NCBI GenBank assembly: GCA_947476625.1
Contig: CANJRA010000001.1
Span: forward strand, 62,001-126,000
Direction of reading: 5' to 3'
DNA: 64,000 nt
Source: Fidelibacterota bacterium
GTDB lineage: Bacteria; Pseudomonadota; Alphaproteobacteria; Rhodospirillales; Rhodospirillaceae
Positions 1 to 9,339 of the stretch are shown here, piece by piece (position 1 is the first letter of the stretch; the number at the start of each line of letters is the position of its first letter). The position numbers and the translations under genes were made by a program. The notes beneath the pieces are model-generated. The model made no database searches. It was not told where the DNA came from and was given only the letters and a program-made list of their open reading frames with translations.

Positions 1-163
1 TTGCAACGTGTTGCGACGGGTTAGCTTTGCTGGGGCTATCGCCCGGCTTGGCAAGCGCGGAAGGATCGACTTTGATTTGCGTGCCGGGCGGAGCGTCCGC
101 CAAAACCGGCGCGGCGATGACCGCAACGCTAAAGACAGTCGCTACCAAAGCTGAACGCGTCAT
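1..163 (-). CDS. Exported protein, N-terminal fragment (runs off the window)
   Basis: Only the first 54 codons are in the window; the 3' end lies beyond base 1. The ATG at 163 is preceded by a purine-rich AAGGGAGG ribosome binding site. The product opens with Thr-Arg, then a hydrophobic stretch of about 17 residues ending in Val-Leu-Ala-Asp, a good Sec signal peptide with an AxA-like cleavage site near residue 20. The mature part seen so far is rich in Pro, Ser and Lys and shows no domain. Transcribed away from grpE on the same strand, with a 22-base gap. Function cannot be assigned from this fragment. Confidence 0.65.
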   Translation of the reverse strand, partial: MTRSALVATVFSVAVIAAPVLADAPPGTQIKVDPSALAKPGDSPSKANPSQHVA

Positions 164-185
164 TCCGGCCTCCCTTGTTTTGATT

Positions 186-791
186 CTATGCCGTCGTATT
201 TACACCGTTGTTGGCGTTTGCGTTGTTCGCGGCGTCGCGTTTGGGTCCGCCTTTGGAGACGACAACCATGGCCGGACGCAGCAGACGGTCGTGGATCATA
301 TAGCCTTCCTGAAAAACCTGCACGACGGTTCCATGAGGTACGGTCGTATTCTCGACCTCTTGAATGGCGTTGTGAAGATTGGCGTCGAAGGGCTGTTCGA
401 GGGCGTTCAAGCGCCGTACACCTTGATTCTCGAGTACCGTCTCGAGTTCTTTGCTGGTGAGTTCAACACCGGTCGCCAGATTACGAAGGGTTTCGTTAGA
501 CGCACGCGATTCTACCGGCGCCGCCAGCAACGCCCGTCCAAGATTGTCGGCCACCTGTAACAACGCCTTAGCGATATTCGAAACAGCGTATTTAGCGTTG
601 TCGGAGATGCGCTTGTCGGCGCGTTTGCCGGCATTCTCAGCTTCGGCCAGCGCCAGCAGCTTGTCTTTCTTCAACGTTTCGACCTGCGCTTCAAGCTCGG
701 TGATGCGCGTCTGCGGATCGACGGGCGGCTCAGAGGCGGGCGCGGGCTGTTCAAAGGATGGTTCGGTTTGGCCGTTCGTATCGGAGGTCAT
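186..791 (-). CDS. grpE: Nucleotide exchange factor GrpE
   Basis: 201 aa cytosolic co-chaperone that drives ADP release from DnaK in the DnaK-DnaJ-GrpE refolding cycle. The sequence has an acidic, Pro-rich disordered head (about 1-28), a long charged helix beginning ITELEAQVETLKKDK (about 29-60) that forms the family's dimer coiled coil, and the C-terminal beta domain with the signature around VVQVFQEGYMIHDRLLRPA (about 150-170). Length is normal. It lies 34 bases downstream of hrcA on the same strand, the usual alphaproteobacterial hrcA-grpE arrangement, so it is probably cotranscribed and heat inducible. It ends with TAG, which shows that TAG is a normal stop codon here. Confidence 0.97.
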   Translation of the reverse strand: MTSDTNGQTEPSFEQPAPASEPPVDPQTRITELEAQVETLKKDKLLALAEAENAGKRADKRISDNAKYAVSNIAKALLQVADNLGRALLAAPVESRASNETLRNLATGVELTSKELETVLENQGVRRLNALEQPFDANLHNAIQEVENTTVPHGTVVQVFQEGYMIHDRLLRPAMVVVSKGGPKRDAANNANANNGVNTTA

Positions 792-825
792 GATTCACTA
801 TCTTCTATTGTGTAGTTAATGACGA

Positions 826-1893
826 TTATTGTTCGAGCATACGGCCGACAAGCTTTGCGGTGTAGTCGACCATGGGAATGATACGGGCGTAATTCAAACG
901 TGTCGGGCCAATAACGCCGATGGCGCCGACGATTTGCTCACGGGCGTTTTGAAACGGCGCCACGACCATAGAACATCCGGCCATGCCGAAAAGTTCATTC
1001 TGCGCACCGATGAAAATCTGCACACCGTCGCCGCGGCCTACCAGATCGAGCACACGCACCATTTGCTCGCGTGCTTCCAGTACCGAGAACAGATGGCGGA
1101 TGCTTTCCAGATCTTCCATGCCGGTGACGTTATTGAGCAAATTGGATTGGCCTTTGATGATGAGCGCTGTGTCGCGCGGCCCGGCAACGGCCCCGGCCCA
1201 CGTGGCCAGCCCGGCTTTCACCACTTTTGCCGTCAGCTCGTCGAGCTGGGCACGGCGGGAATCAAGGTCGATCAAAATGTCCGCCTTGGCTTCAGCGAGG
1301 GTCTTGCCGGTCAGGTGGGCGGCGAGGAAATTACCGGCTTCAACCAACGCCGACGGAGGCAGGTCTGCCGGCACTTCGAGCAGGCGGTTTTCGACAACCC
1401 CGTTTTCGTTGACCATCACCACGAGCGCGCGGCCGGGCTTGAGATTGACGAATTCGATGTGTTTGAGAGGCGCCTCGACTTTGGGCGCGAAAACCAGACT
1501 CGCGCATTGAGCAAGACCGGCGAGCGTGCCGGTGACTTGACTCAAGACGTCTTCCGACGATCTTCCGGACGCTTGGCAATGGGCGTCGATGGTCTTGCGC
1601 TCTTCAGCATCGAGACCGCCGACTTGCAAAAGGCCGCTGACAAACATGCGCAAACCCGCTTCGGTCGGCAGACGTCCGGCGGAGGCGTGCGGCGCATAGA
1701 GCAAACCGGCATATTCCAGATCCGCCATGACGTTGCGGATGGTTGCCGGCGATAGCATCCCGTTCAGTTTACGCGCAATGGTACGCGAGCCGACAGGTTC
1801 GCCGGTTTCGACAAACGCATCGACGATATGGCGGAAGATATCCCGCGACCGTTCATTTAAGGCGACGACGCCATGCGCATCGGAAGCGATCAT
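826..1893 (-). CDS. hrcA: Heat-inducible transcription repressor HrcA
   Basis: 355 aa repressor of class I heat-shock genes; in the family it binds CIRCE operators (TTAGCACTC-N9-GAGTGCTAA) with help from GroEL. Visible are the N-terminal winged-helix region (about 10-80, including ATIRNVMADLEYAGLL and PHASAGRLPTEAGLRMFV), a GAF-like middle, and the C-terminal dimer segment with IGVIGPTRLNYARIIPMVDY. Length is typical. No CIRCE element is visible in the upstream gap, so its own operon may be controlled by a sigma factor instead; groESL, the usual target, is not in this window. A TTGACG / TACATA promoter candidate lies 58-86 bases upstream of the ATG. Confidence 0.97.
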   Translation of the reverse strand: MIASDAHGVVALNERSRDIFRHIVDAFVETGEPVGSRTIARKLNGMLSPATIRNVMADLEYAGLLYAPHASAGRLPTEAGLRMFVSGLLQVGGLDAEERKTIDAHCQASGRSSEDVLSQVTGTLAGLAQCASLVFAPKVEAPLKHIEFVNLKPGRALVVMVNENGVVENRLLEVPADLPPSALVEAGNFLAAHLTGKTLAEAKADILIDLDSRRAQLDELTAKVVKAGLATWAGAVAGPRDTALIIKGQSNLLNNVTGMEDLESIRHLFSVLEAREQMVRVLDLVGRGDGVQIFIGAQNELFGMAGCSMVVAPFQNAREQIVGAIGVIGPTRLNYARIIPMVDYTAKLVGRMLEQ

Positions 1894-1950
1894 GTGCGGT
1901 GCTCGAACTTGGTCAGGGTTAAGGGGGCCAAAAGTTAAAAGGCTGTCCGC

Positions 1951-1979
1951 TATGTAAGCCGCGGGGCGGGGGTCGTCAA
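1951..1979 (-). promoter_or_regulatory. Candidate promoter for hrcA-grpE
   Basis: Reading the minus strand, TTGACG (1974-1979) and TACATA (1951-1956) are separated by exactly 17 bases and lie upstream of the hrcA start at 1893. Each box has one or two departures from the sigma70-type consensus. The match is by eye; a sigma32-type promoter could overlap. Confidence 0.4.
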
Positions 1980-2072
1980 TGCGCCCACAACCTTAAGAAT
2001 TCCAGCCACTTTTGACCATGCTGCGGGAGAGTGTTAGACGAAGCCTACAAGCCCTGGATCTGGAATTCATCA

Positions 2073-2819
2073 ATGACCTTAGAGACGCCTGCAAAACGCC
2101 CGTCGGGCCGTGCCGCCGATGCCTTGCGGCCGGTAAGCTTCGAGTTGGGTGTCAACAAACACGCCGAAGGCTCGTGCTTGGTGAAATTCGGCGACACCCA
2201 TGTGCTGTGCCTGGCTTCGGTCGAAGAGTCGGTTCCCTCATGGCTCAAGAACAGCGGCAAGGGTTGGGTGACGGCGGAATACGGCATGCTGCCGCGCGCG
2301 ACCAATACGCGCATGCCGCGTGAAGCTGCCAAAGGCGGTCAGACGGGCCGCACACAAGAAATTCAGCGTCTCGTGGCGCGCGCCTTGCGCGCGGTTACCG
2401 ATATTCGCGGCTTCGGCGAAATTCAGATCCGCGTCGATTGCGACGTGATCCAGGCCGACGGCGGCACACGCACCGCCAGCATCACCGGTGGTTATCTCGC
2501 GCTCTATCAGGCTTTCGCAAAAATGAAGCAGTTGGGCGCGATCAATAAAATTCCGCTGCGCGAACCGGTCGCGGCGATCAGCTGTGGTCTCGTCAAAGGT
2601 GCTGCCATCCTCGATCTCGATTACATCGAAGACTCCGGCGCGCAAGCCGATGCGAATTTTGTGCTGACCGCGTCGGGAAAAATTGTCGAAATTCAAGGCG
2701 CGGCGGAAGATAATCCTTTTGAAGAAGCAGAATTCCTGGCGTTGCTGGCGCTGGCTAAAAAGGGCGTCGCAGATCTTGTGACGTTGCAGCGCGCGGCGCT
2801 GGCGCAAGCCGGCTTTTAG
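2073..2819 (+). CDS. rph: Ribonuclease PH
   Basis: 248 aa phosphate-dependent 3'-5' exoribonuclease that trims tRNA 3' ends; it acts as a cytosolic hexameric ring. Family hallmarks are RPSGR near the N terminus, [13 protein letters not shown], the catalytic region [20 protein letters not shown] and [16 protein letters not shown]. The reading frame is open from a GTG at 2031, but the ATG at 2073 puts [13 protein letters not shown] about ten residues from the N terminus, as in the family, so I prefer it. Divergent from hrcA and first of an rph-rdgB-hemW run. rph beside rdgB is a common bacterial pairing. Confidence 0.95.
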   Translation: MTLETPAKRPSGRAADALRPVSFELGVNKHAEGSCLVKFGDTHVLCLASVEESVPSWLKNSGKGWVTAEYGMLPRATNTRMPREAAKGGQTGRTQEIQRLVARALRAVTDIRGFGEIQIRVDCDVIQADGGTRTASITGGYLALYQAFAKMKQLGAINKIPLREPVAAISCGLVKGAAILDLDYIEDSGAQADANFVLTASGKIVEIQGAAEDNPFEEAEFLALLALAKKGVADLVTLQRAALAQAGF

Positions 2820-2826
2820 CATTCGC

Positions 2827-3429
2827 ATGACGACGCGCCGACGCTTCGCGGGCGGAAAGCTGGTGGTCGCCAGCCACAACGCCGGCAAGGTGCGCGAGAT
2901 CAGAGAACTGCTCGCAGCTTTTTCTACCGATGTTATCTCAGCCGGTGATTTGAATTTGCCGGAGCCGGAAGAGACCGCTCTGACATTCATCGGTAATGCC
3001 GAACTAAAAGCCCGCGCTGCAGCGACCAACGCACAGCTTCCTTCGTTGGCGGACGACTCAGGCATGGCGATTGATGCGCTCAACGGCGCGCCGGGGATTT
3101 ATTCCGCGCGCTGGGCGGGACCGACGAAAGATTTTGCGTTTGCCATGAACCACATTGAACGCGAGATGGAAGGCAAAGCTGATCGTCGCGCGCACTTTAT
3201 TTGCGCGTTATCGCTGGGGTGGCCCGACGGTCACTGCGATAGTTTTGAAGGCAAAATCAGCGGTCAACTGCACTTTCCGGCGCGCGGGACAAAAGGTTTT
3301 GGTTACGATCCGATCTTCATCGCCGACGGGTACGACATCACTTTCGCGGAAATGGAACCAGCCGCGAAACACGCCATCAGCCACCGTGCCGATGCTTTTC
3401 GGCAATTGGTGGCCGCTTGTTTTAAATGA
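2827..3429 (+). CDS. rdgB: RdgB/HAM1 family dITP/XTP pyrophosphatase
   Basis: 200 aa house-cleaning enzyme that hydrolyses non-canonical purine triphosphates (dITP, XTP, ITP) to monophosphate and pyrophosphate, keeping them out of DNA. Family motifs in order: [17 protein letters not shown] (substrate-binding SHN..K), [28 protein letters not shown] with the DDSG metal and catalytic residues, and [11 protein letters not shown]. Length is normal. It starts 8 bases after rph and its TGA overlaps the ATG of hemW (ATGA), so translation is probably coupled. Confidence 0.96.
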   Translation: MTTRRRFAGGKLVVASHNAGKVREIRELLAAFSTDVISAGDLNLPEPEETALTFIGNAELKARAAATNAQLPSLADDSGMAIDALNGAPGIYSARWAGPTKDFAFAMNHIEREMEGKADRRAHFICALSLGWPDGHCDSFEGKISGQLHFPARGTKGFGYDPIFIADGYDITFAEMEPAAKHAISHRADAFRQLVAACFK

Positions 3430-4607
3430 GCGGCACGTCTCAGGGTGATGAAGGCTTTGGGCTCTATGTCCATTGGCCATTCTGCCTTTCAAAATGTCCT
3501 TACTGCGATTTCAACAGTCATGTCTCAGCAGACGTCGACCAACGCGCGTGGCGTGATGCGCTGCTGCAGGAGTTGACGTATTACGCCGCGCGCACGCAAG
3601 GCCGTACGCTAACGAGTATTTTCTTTGGCGGCGGCACACCGTCGCTGATGGACCCGAGCACGGCGGCGGACATAATTGATGCGGCGCGACGTCATTGGTC
3701 TTCCGCGAATGATTTGGAAATCACGCTGGAAGCAAATCCCGGCACGGTCGACGCCGAGCGCTTTCAAGCCATACGTGATGCTGGTGTGGCGCGGCTATCC
3801 ATGGGTGTGCAAGCGCTGAACGATGCTGATCTTTCATTTTTAGGTCGACGCCATGATGTGAGTCAGGCGCGCCAAGCATGGCGCACGGCAGCGAAAACAT
3901 TTTCGCGCGTGTCGTTTGATTTGATTTACGCGCGGCCGCAGCAGACGGTCGCTGCGTGGCGCGCGGAATTGGACGAGGCTTTGAAAGAGGTACACGACCA
4001 CGGCATCACGCATCTTTCGCTCTATCAACTGACCATGGAGCAGGGCACGGCGATGCATGACGCACACAAGCGCGGTGCGTTCACATTGCCCGACGAAGAC
4101 CTCAGCGTCGCGCTGTACGACGTTACGCAAGAGGCCTGCGCGCGTGCCGGGTATCCGGCCTACGAGATTTCGAATCATGCCAAGGGCGACGACGCCTGCC
4201 GTCACAACCTGACCTACTGGCGCGGCGGCGACTATGTCGGTATCGGGCCCGGCGCCCATGGGCGTTTGACGATCGAGGGGACTCCGTGCGCCACACGTCA
4301 GGTCAAAGCCCCGGCCCTCTGGCTCAAGCGCGTCAAAGCCACCGGTCACGGGACTCAGGAAGAAGAAGAACTGACGCCGCAAACCCGCGCCGAGGAACTG
4401 GTGATGGTTGCTTTGCGACTGACGGAGGGCCTGGATAAAAGCCGGTTTTCCCGCCTCGCCGGGCGCCCAGTGGATGAGATTGTCGATACCGATGCCGTCG
4501 CCGCTTTGGTCCAGGATGGGTTTTTGACTGATACCCCAGCCTTTATGACCGCAACCGATAAAGGGCGATTGGCGCTCAATGCCGTCCTCCGAGAGCTGCT
4601 GGTTTAA
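3426..4607 (+). CDS. hemW: Radical SAM protein HemW (haem chaperone, HemN-like)
   Basis: 393 aa. The CxxxCxxC cluster motif (C20, C24, C27 in [12 protein letters not shown]) binds the radical-SAM 4Fe-4S cluster; [10 protein letters not shown] and the C-terminal HemN-type domain follow. Proteins of this length and this exact motif belong to HemW, now regarded as a haem-trafficking protein rather than an active coproporphyrinogen oxidase; HemN proper is longer. Linked to rdgB, as in many proteobacteria. It overlaps rdgB by 4 bases, so no separate start signal is needed. Confidence 0.93.
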   Translation: MSGTSQGDEGFGLYVHWPFCLSKCPYCDFNSHVSADVDQRAWRDALLQELTYYAARTQGRTLTSIFFGGGTPSLMDPSTAADIIDAARRHWSSANDLEITLEANPGTVDAERFQAIRDAGVARLSMGVQALNDADLSFLGRRHDVSQARQAWRTAAKTFSRVSFDLIYARPQQTVAAWRAELDEALKEVHDHGITHLSLYQLTMEQGTAMHDAHKRGAFTLPDEDLSVALYDVTQEACARAGYPAYEISNHAKGDDACRHNLTYWRGGDYVGIGPGAHGRLTIEGTPCATRQVKAPALWLKRVKATGHGTQEEEELTPQTRAEELVMVALRLTEGLDKSRFSRLAGRPVDEIVDTDAVAALVQDGFLTDTPAFMTATDKGRLALNAVLRELLV

Positions 4608-4731
4608 GTGTCTTAAAGTTAAAAGTATTTAACTATTACAGATAGTTATATGGCGCTACCGAGACAGTCCCGGCACTCTCAGGCAAAGACTCAAGAGTCG
4701 GTTGGATATAACTGTAAATTATATCTTTTTT
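4591..4731 (+). promoter_or_regulatory. Structured leader with partial glycine-riboswitch resemblance
   Basis: The 233-base gap between hemW and the aminotransferase is rich in secondary structure. Seen directly: GTTAAA/TTTAAC (4618-4633), AACTAT/ATAGTT (4631-4647), ACTCTCAGGCAAAGAC (4675-4690), GACTC/GAGTC (4688-4699), and GATATAA/TTATATC (4705-4725) followed by six T. The string CTCTCAGGCAAA is the hallmark of the 3' half of glycine aptamers, and a GAGAG able to pair with it sits at 4591 in the end of hemW. The central CGCCGAAGG-type block is poorly matched, so this may be coincidence. Confidence 0.28.
4705..4731 (+). terminator. AT-rich intrinsic terminator or attenuator
   Basis: A perfect 7-bp stem GATATAA (4705-4711) / TTATATC (4719-4725) with a 7-base loop is followed by TTTTTT (4726-4731). 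The stem is AT-rich and therefore weak. It could end the rph-rdgB-hemW transcript or work as the expression platform of the leader upstream of the aminotransferase. Confidence 0.4.
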
Positions 4732-4840
4732 GCCTTTTGTTTACGTTTCGTATACCTTGCTGACCGAGGATTGGGGCAATGAGTGCCGGACCTAGAAAAC
4801 GGGTCCAAACTCATGGTTTGGGCTTGGTCACGACAACGCA

Positions 4841-6052
4841 ATGTACAACACCCGTTTAGATGGGCTGACGGAATACCCGTTTCAGCGGCTGGCGGCCCTC
4901 TTAGCAGGGATCGAGCCGCCCGCGGGCGTGCCCCCCATGATCATGTCCATCGGCGAGCCGCAACATGCGCCGCCGGCGTTGCTGCACACGGCCCTGGCCC
5001 AGAACCCCCTCGATTGGGGAAAATACCCACCCACGCCCGGCACACCCGATTACCGCGCCGCCGTCGGCGCCTGGTGCAACAAGCGCTACGGCCTGCCAAC
5101 CGGCCTTCTCGATCCCGAAAAGCACATCCTGCCGGTCGCCGGCAGCCGTGAAGGTCTGTTTATGGCCGCGCAGTTGTGCATTCCGCCGCAAAAAAACGGC
5201 ACGACGCCCGCGGTGCTGATGCCTAATCCCTTTTATCAGGTCTATTTCGGTGCGGCGGTGATGAACGGCGCTGCGCCGGTGTTTGTACCTGCGACTAAAG
5301 AGACCGCTTTCTTGCCTGATTTTGCGGGCGTGGCGCGCGCCGATCTTGACCGCGCCGCCATGGCTTATCTGTGCACACCGGCGAACCCGCAAGGCGCGGT
5401 CGCCAGCATGGACTTGTTAAAAGCGTCCATTCGCCTCGCGCGCCAGCATGATTTCGTTCTGATCTCGGACGAATGTTATTCCGAGATCTATGACACCACG
5501 CCGCCCGCAGGCGCGTTGCAGGCCTGCGCCGAACTTGGTGACGGATTCGCCAATGTTCTGGTTTTTAATTCCTTGTCCAAGCGATCCAGTGTTCCGGGCT
5601 TGCGCGCTGGCTTTGTTGCAGGCGATGCGGATTTGATCGCGAAATTCTTGAAGCTTCGGGCGCACGGCGGCGCTGTTCAGCCGGTACCGGTGTTAAACGC
5701 CGCTGCCGCTTTGTGGCGCGACGAAGCACACGTTGAAGATAATCGCCGCCTTTACCGCGCTAAAGCCGATGACGCCGCGCGCATCTTCGGCAATCAATTC
5801 GGATTCTATCGTCCTGCAGGTGGTTTTTTCCTGTGGCTCGATGTCGGCGACGGCGAAGCCGCGACCAAGAAATTATGGAGCGAAGCGGGCGTCAAAGTTC
5901 TGCCGGGCGGCTATCTCGCGCGCGCCGTCGGCAACGATAACCGCGCCAATCCCGGAAGCCCGTATATCCGCGTAGCCTTGGTGCATAACCGCGCGCGCAC
6001 CGAACACGCCATGCTCCGTATGAAACAAACACTCGACAGCCTTTCTCAATAG
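4841..6052 (+). CDS. PLP-dependent class I/II aminotransferase, DapC-like
   Basis: 403 aa fold-type I aminotransferase. Visible active-site features are CTPANPQG (about 178-185), ISDECYSEIY (about 208-217) and SLSKRSSVPGLRAGF with the probable PLP lysine at K247. The motif SLSKRSSVPGLR, with a substrate-binding arginine near the C terminus, resembles N-succinyl-diaminopimelate aminotransferase (DapC, lysine and peptidoglycan pathway). Other class I aminotransferases are possible, so I leave the symbol blank. The start codon has no clear ribosome binding site. It follows a structured leader and precedes ftsK by 13 bases, so the two may be cotranscribed. Confidence 0.85.
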   Translation: MYNTRLDGLTEYPFQRLAALLAGIEPPAGVPPMIMSIGEPQHAPPALLHTALAQNPLDWGKYPPTPGTPDYRAAVGAWCNKRYGLPTGLLDPEKHILPVAGSREGLFMAAQLCIPPQKNGTTPAVLMPNPFYQVYFGAAVMNGAAPVFVPATKETAFLPDFAGVARADLDRAAMAYLCTPANPQGAVASMDLLKASIRLARQHDFVLISDECYSEIYDTTPPAGALQACAELGDGFANVLVFNSLSKRSSVPGLRAGFVAGDADLIAKFLKLRAHGGAVQPVPVLNAAAALWRDEAHVEDNRRLYRAKADDAARIFGNQFGFYRPAGGFFLWLDVGDGEAATKKLWSEAGVKVLPGGYLARAVGNDNRANPGSPYIRVALVHNRARTEHAMLRMKQTLDSLSQ

Positions 6053-6065
6053 AGGAAATGCCATC

Positions 6066-8528
6066 ATGAATACCGCCGTCCGCACCCAGAACGTGCCCTT
6101 CTTGCCCCCCGCTTGGGCAGCCATGCTGAAGCGCAGCGCGTTATTAGCAGCTGGTCTTGCGATTGTCGTGACCTGCGTTTGCATTTTGCTCGCGCTGTTG
6201 AGCTACACACCGACCGACCCGTCGCTTAACACCGCGACCGACACCATCCCCGACAACGCGCTGGGCTTGTTTGGCGCACTCATCTCCGACGCGGCTTTGC
6301 AAACGGCTGGGCTGGCCTCGGGCGTCATCGTACTGAGCGTCGCAGCCTGGGGCGCACGCCTCATGCGTGCCGAGATGGTGAGCTGGCTGTGGCTGCGCAC
6401 ATTGGCGGCGATTGCTGCGTCGTTGCTGCTGGCGATGGGGTTGGAGTTGATTCCCGCGCCTGATGCATGGCCGATTGTCGCGGGCCTTGGCGGCTCCGCA
6501 GGTCAGGTTTTGCTTGATCTGGGTTCGCGCCACGGGTTTCTAAATGCGATCGACCCGATGGCTGTCGACGGATTGCGCGTGGGCCTCGGTGTGATCGCCG
6601 GTATCGGCGGTGTGTTTCTTGCCCTCTGGACCATGACACTCAAAGCCGCCGTTGTCGGTGACGTGCTCGCCGAAGCGGGTGCGGGCGTGCTGGTTGTGGT
6701 TGAGACTGCTGCGCGCACATCATCTGCGTGGCTGCGCGGCCGTTTTGAACGGTCGGCAGATATGGACGATGCTGCGCCGACCAAACGTATGCGCAAAGAG
6801 CCGATTGCGATTGAAAGCGCACCTGCCGCCGATAGCACCTTTGACGAAGACTTCGAAGATATGGAACCCGTCGCCGGCACAGCTGCGGCCTTTGAAATCG
6901 ATATGCCGGTGAAGCCCAAGGATATGGTCATGCCGCGCGCAAAGGCGGCAAAGCCGTCTAAGCGCGAGATCGCAGCGCGGCAAGGAAACTTGCTGCCGGA
7001 TTCCAAGAGGGGCTTCGATTTGCCGCACCTCGACGTCCTGACGGCGCCGCCGCCGGAACGCGTTGAAAAAGTGATCAGCCGCGAAGCGTTAGAGAGCAAC
7101 GCGCGCATGCTGGAATCCGTGCTGGACGATTTCGGCATTAAAGGCCAAATCACCAAGGTCCGTCCGGGCCCGGTTGTGACGTTGTATGAATTGGAACCCG
7201 CGCCGGGGACCAAGACCTCGCGTGTCGTCTCGCTGGCCGACGACATCGCCCGCTCCATGAGCGCGGTCGCTGTGCGTATCGCCGTGGTGCCGGGCCGCAG
7301 TGTCATCGGCATTGAACTGCCCAATGCCAACCGCGAAACCGTTTATCTGCGCCAGATGCTGGCGGCGGAAGAATTTGAGAAGAGCGACGGCAAACTCATT
7401 ATAGCGCTGGGCAAGGACATTGGCGGTATGCCGGTCTTCGCCGACCTCGCACGTATGCCGCACCTTCTCGTTGCTGGAACCACCGGCTCGGGCAAGTCGG
7501 TGGCCATCAACACCATGATCATGTCGCTGCTCTATCGCAACACGCCCGCTGACGTGCGTTTGATTATGATCGATCCGAAGATGCTCGAATTGTCAGTGTA
7601 CGACGGCATTCCGCATTTGCTGTCGCCCGTGGTCACCGAGCCCGGCAAGGCCGTCATGGCCTTGAAGTGGGCGGTGCGCGAGATGGAAAACCGCTACCGC
7701 GCCATGAGCCAGCTCTCGGTGCGGAACGTCGCCGGATATAACCAGCGCCTGCAGGAAGCCGCCAAGAAAGGCACGGTGCTGAAGCGCACGGTGCAAACCG
7801 GCTTCGAGCCGACGACCGGCAAGCCGATCTATGAAGAACAAGATCTCGATCTCACGCCGCTGCCCTACATCGTCGTCATCATCGACGAAATGGCCGATCT
7901 GATGCTCGTGGCCGGCAAGGACGTCGAAGCCGCCGTGCAGCGTTTGGCGCAGATGGCGCGTGCCGCCGGCATTCACGTCATCATGGCGACGCAGCGCCCC
8001 TCGGTCGATGTCATCACCGGCACGATTAAAGCCAACTTCCCGACGCGCATTAGTTTCCAAGTCACCAGCAAAATCGATAGCCGCACGATTTTAGGCGAGC
8101 AGGGTGCCGAACAATTACTCGGCCAGGGCGACATGCTGTACATGGCGGCCGGTGGACGCATCACACGCGTGCATGGCCCATTCGTCAGCGACAAGGAAGT
8201 CGAGCAGGTGACGATGCATCTGCGCGAACAAGCTTCGCCTGACTACGTCGAGTCCGTTACCGAAGAGGACGACCTGGATGATGTGCCGGGCTTTGCCGGA
8301 CTTTCAGGCAGCGGCAATACATCGACCGGTGACGGCCTGTTCGATCAAGCCGTGGCCATTGTTGCCCGTGAGCGCAAGGCATCCACGAGCTTCATCCAGC
8401 GCCATCTTTCGATTGGCTATAACCGCGCCGCCAAGATTATTGAGGACATGGAACAGCAGGGCATGATTACCAAGGCCAACCATGTCGGCAAACGCGAAGT
8501 TCTGCTGCCGCAGCACGGAGATATGTAA
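6066..8528 (+). CDS. ftsK: DNA translocase FtsK
   Basis: 820 aa. FtsK is anchored at the division septum and pumps DNA toward dif so that XerCD can resolve chromosome dimers. The N-terminal ~200 residues hold four hydrophobic segments, followed by an acidic/basic linker (about 220-330), the alpha domain, and the RecA-like motor with Walker A AGTTGSGKS (K about 477) and Walker B YIVVIIDEMADLM (about 600). The C-terminal gamma winged helix (about 755-820) contains IQRHLSIGYNRAAKIIEDME, which reads KOPS polarity sequences. Length is normal for alphaproteobacteria. The GGAA-type Shine-Dalgarno sits 8 bases before the ATG. Confidence 0.97.
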   Translation: MNTAVRTQNVPFLPPAWAAMLKRSALLAAGLAIVVTCVCILLALLSYTPTDPSLNTATDTIPDNALGLFGALISDAALQTAGLASGVIVLSVAAWGARLMRAEMVSWLWLRTLAAIAASLLLAMGLELIPAPDAWPIVAGLGGSAGQVLLDLGSRHGFLNAIDPMAVDGLRVGLGVIAGIGGVFLALWTMTLKAAVVGDVLAEAGAGVLVVVETAARTSSAWLRGRFERSADMDDAAPTKRMRKEPIAIESAPAADSTFDEDFEDMEPVAGTAAAFEIDMPVKPKDMVMPRAKAAKPSKREIAARQGNLLPDSKRGFDLPHLDVLTAPPPERVEKVISREALESNARMLESVLDDFGIKGQITKVRPGPVVTLYELEPAPGTKTSRVVSLADDIARSMSAVAVRIAVVPGRSVIGIELPNANRETVYLRQMLAAEEFEKSDGKLIIALGKDIGGMPVFADLARMPHLLVAGTTGSGKSVAINTMIMSLLYRNTPADVRLIMIDPKMLELSVYDGIPHLLSPVVTEPGKAVMALKWAVREMENRYRAMSQLSVRNVAGYNQRLQEAAKKGTVLKRTVQTGFEPTTGKPIYEEQDLDLTPLPYIVVIIDEMADLMLVAGKDVEAAVQRLAQMARAAGIHVIMATQRPSVDVITGTIKANFPTRISFQVTSKIDSRTILGEQGAEQLLGQGDMLYMAAGGRITRVHGPFVSDKEVEQVTMHLREQASPDYVESVTEEDDLDDVPGFAGLSGSGNTSTGDGLFDQAVAIVARERKASTSFIQRHLSIGYNRAAKIIEDMEQQGMITKANHVGKREVLLPQHGDM

Positions 8529-8588
8529 GGCGCCTACTCTGGCTGGACTCGGCCACAGCCTCGCCATAGTCTGCGGCCGCGAACATTT

Positions 8589-9215
8589 ATGGGCCGAAGC
8601 ATGTTGCGCCGAATTTTTGCCTTTCTCACGATCTTCGCGGTTTGCGCGAATGCGCCGGCTTTTGCCTTGAGCGAAGCCGAAAGCGCTGCTGTGAAAAAGG
8701 TCGAGGCCTATCTCAACGACGTGAAGACGTTGAAAGCACGGTTCCTGCAAGTGAACCCCGACGGCACCAGCCACGAGGGTGACTTATATGTGTCGCGGCC
8801 CGGGCGCATGCGGCTGGTTTATGATCCGCCGACCCCCATGCTGATGGTCGCCGACGGTAAGTTTCTGATCTATGTTGATACGCAGATGAATGATGCCAGC
8901 CACATCGATCTCAATGACACGCCTGCCGGTATCTTGTTGAAAGAAAATCTATCGTTCACAGACTCTGCCGTGAAACTCGGCGGCGTGAAACTCGGACCGG
9001 GCACGGTAGAAATCACCGCCGCCATGGCAAAGGACCCGGGCGCGGGAAAACTCACATTGGTCTTTTCCGACGCCCCGTTTGAACTGCGCCAGTGGCGCGT
9101 GCTCGATGCGCAAAACAAGGAAGTCACTATCACCTTGTTCGATGCAAAGCAGGGCGGAAACCTGGACAAAAATCTATTCCGCTACGATGCCCGCAAAAGC
9201 GGAGATCGCGACTAG
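8589..9215 (+). CDS. lolA: Outer-membrane lipoprotein carrier protein LolA
   Basis: 208 aa. LolA is the periplasmic chaperone that ferries lipoproteins from LolCDE to the outer membrane. The sequence has a signal peptide ending in APAFA near residue 26, then the LolA fold with LKARFLQVNPDGTSHEGDLY, SRPGRMRLVYDPP and FELRQWRVLDAQNKEVTITL. Length is normal. Two ATGs (8589, 8601) could start it and neither has a clear ribosome binding site; the choice changes only the signal peptide. It lies 60 bases after ftsK, and ftsK-lolA-xthA is a common alphaproteobacterial order. No LolB is in the window. Confidence 0.93.
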   Translation: MGRSMLRRIFAFLTIFAVCANAPAFALSEAESAAVKKVEAYLNDVKTLKARFLQVNPDGTSHEGDLYVSRPGRMRLVYDPPTPMLMVADGKFLIYVDTQMNDASHIDLNDTPAGILLKENLSFTDSAVKLGGVKLGPGTVEITAAMAKDPGAGKLTLVFSDAPFELRQWRVLDAQNKEVTITLFDAKQGGNLDKNLFRYDARKSGDRD

Positions 9216-9339
9216 CTTCGCGGCGTGTGGTCTTTGGATCACTCGCGCTTAGGTCGAGTCGGTTATTAACCGCCAAAATTGCGTGTATGGACTTAATCAT
9301 GCCTCAATTGTGGCATTGACATCAAGCGTTACGCTCATG

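Noticed and set aside
829-1755. Long plus-strand frame opposite hrcA (308 codons)
   Set aside because: It is the antisense of the well-supported hrcA gene, its translation shows no domain, and GC-rich genes commonly leave such open antisense frames.
1894-2072. CIRCE operator for HrcA
   Set aside because: No TTAGCACTC-N9-GAGTGCTAA was found; the closest piece, GAGTGTTAG at about 2029, has no matching left half.
2238-3083. 281-codon minus-strand frame opposite rph and rdgB
   Set aside because: It crosses two clear genes in antisense and has no recognisable motif.
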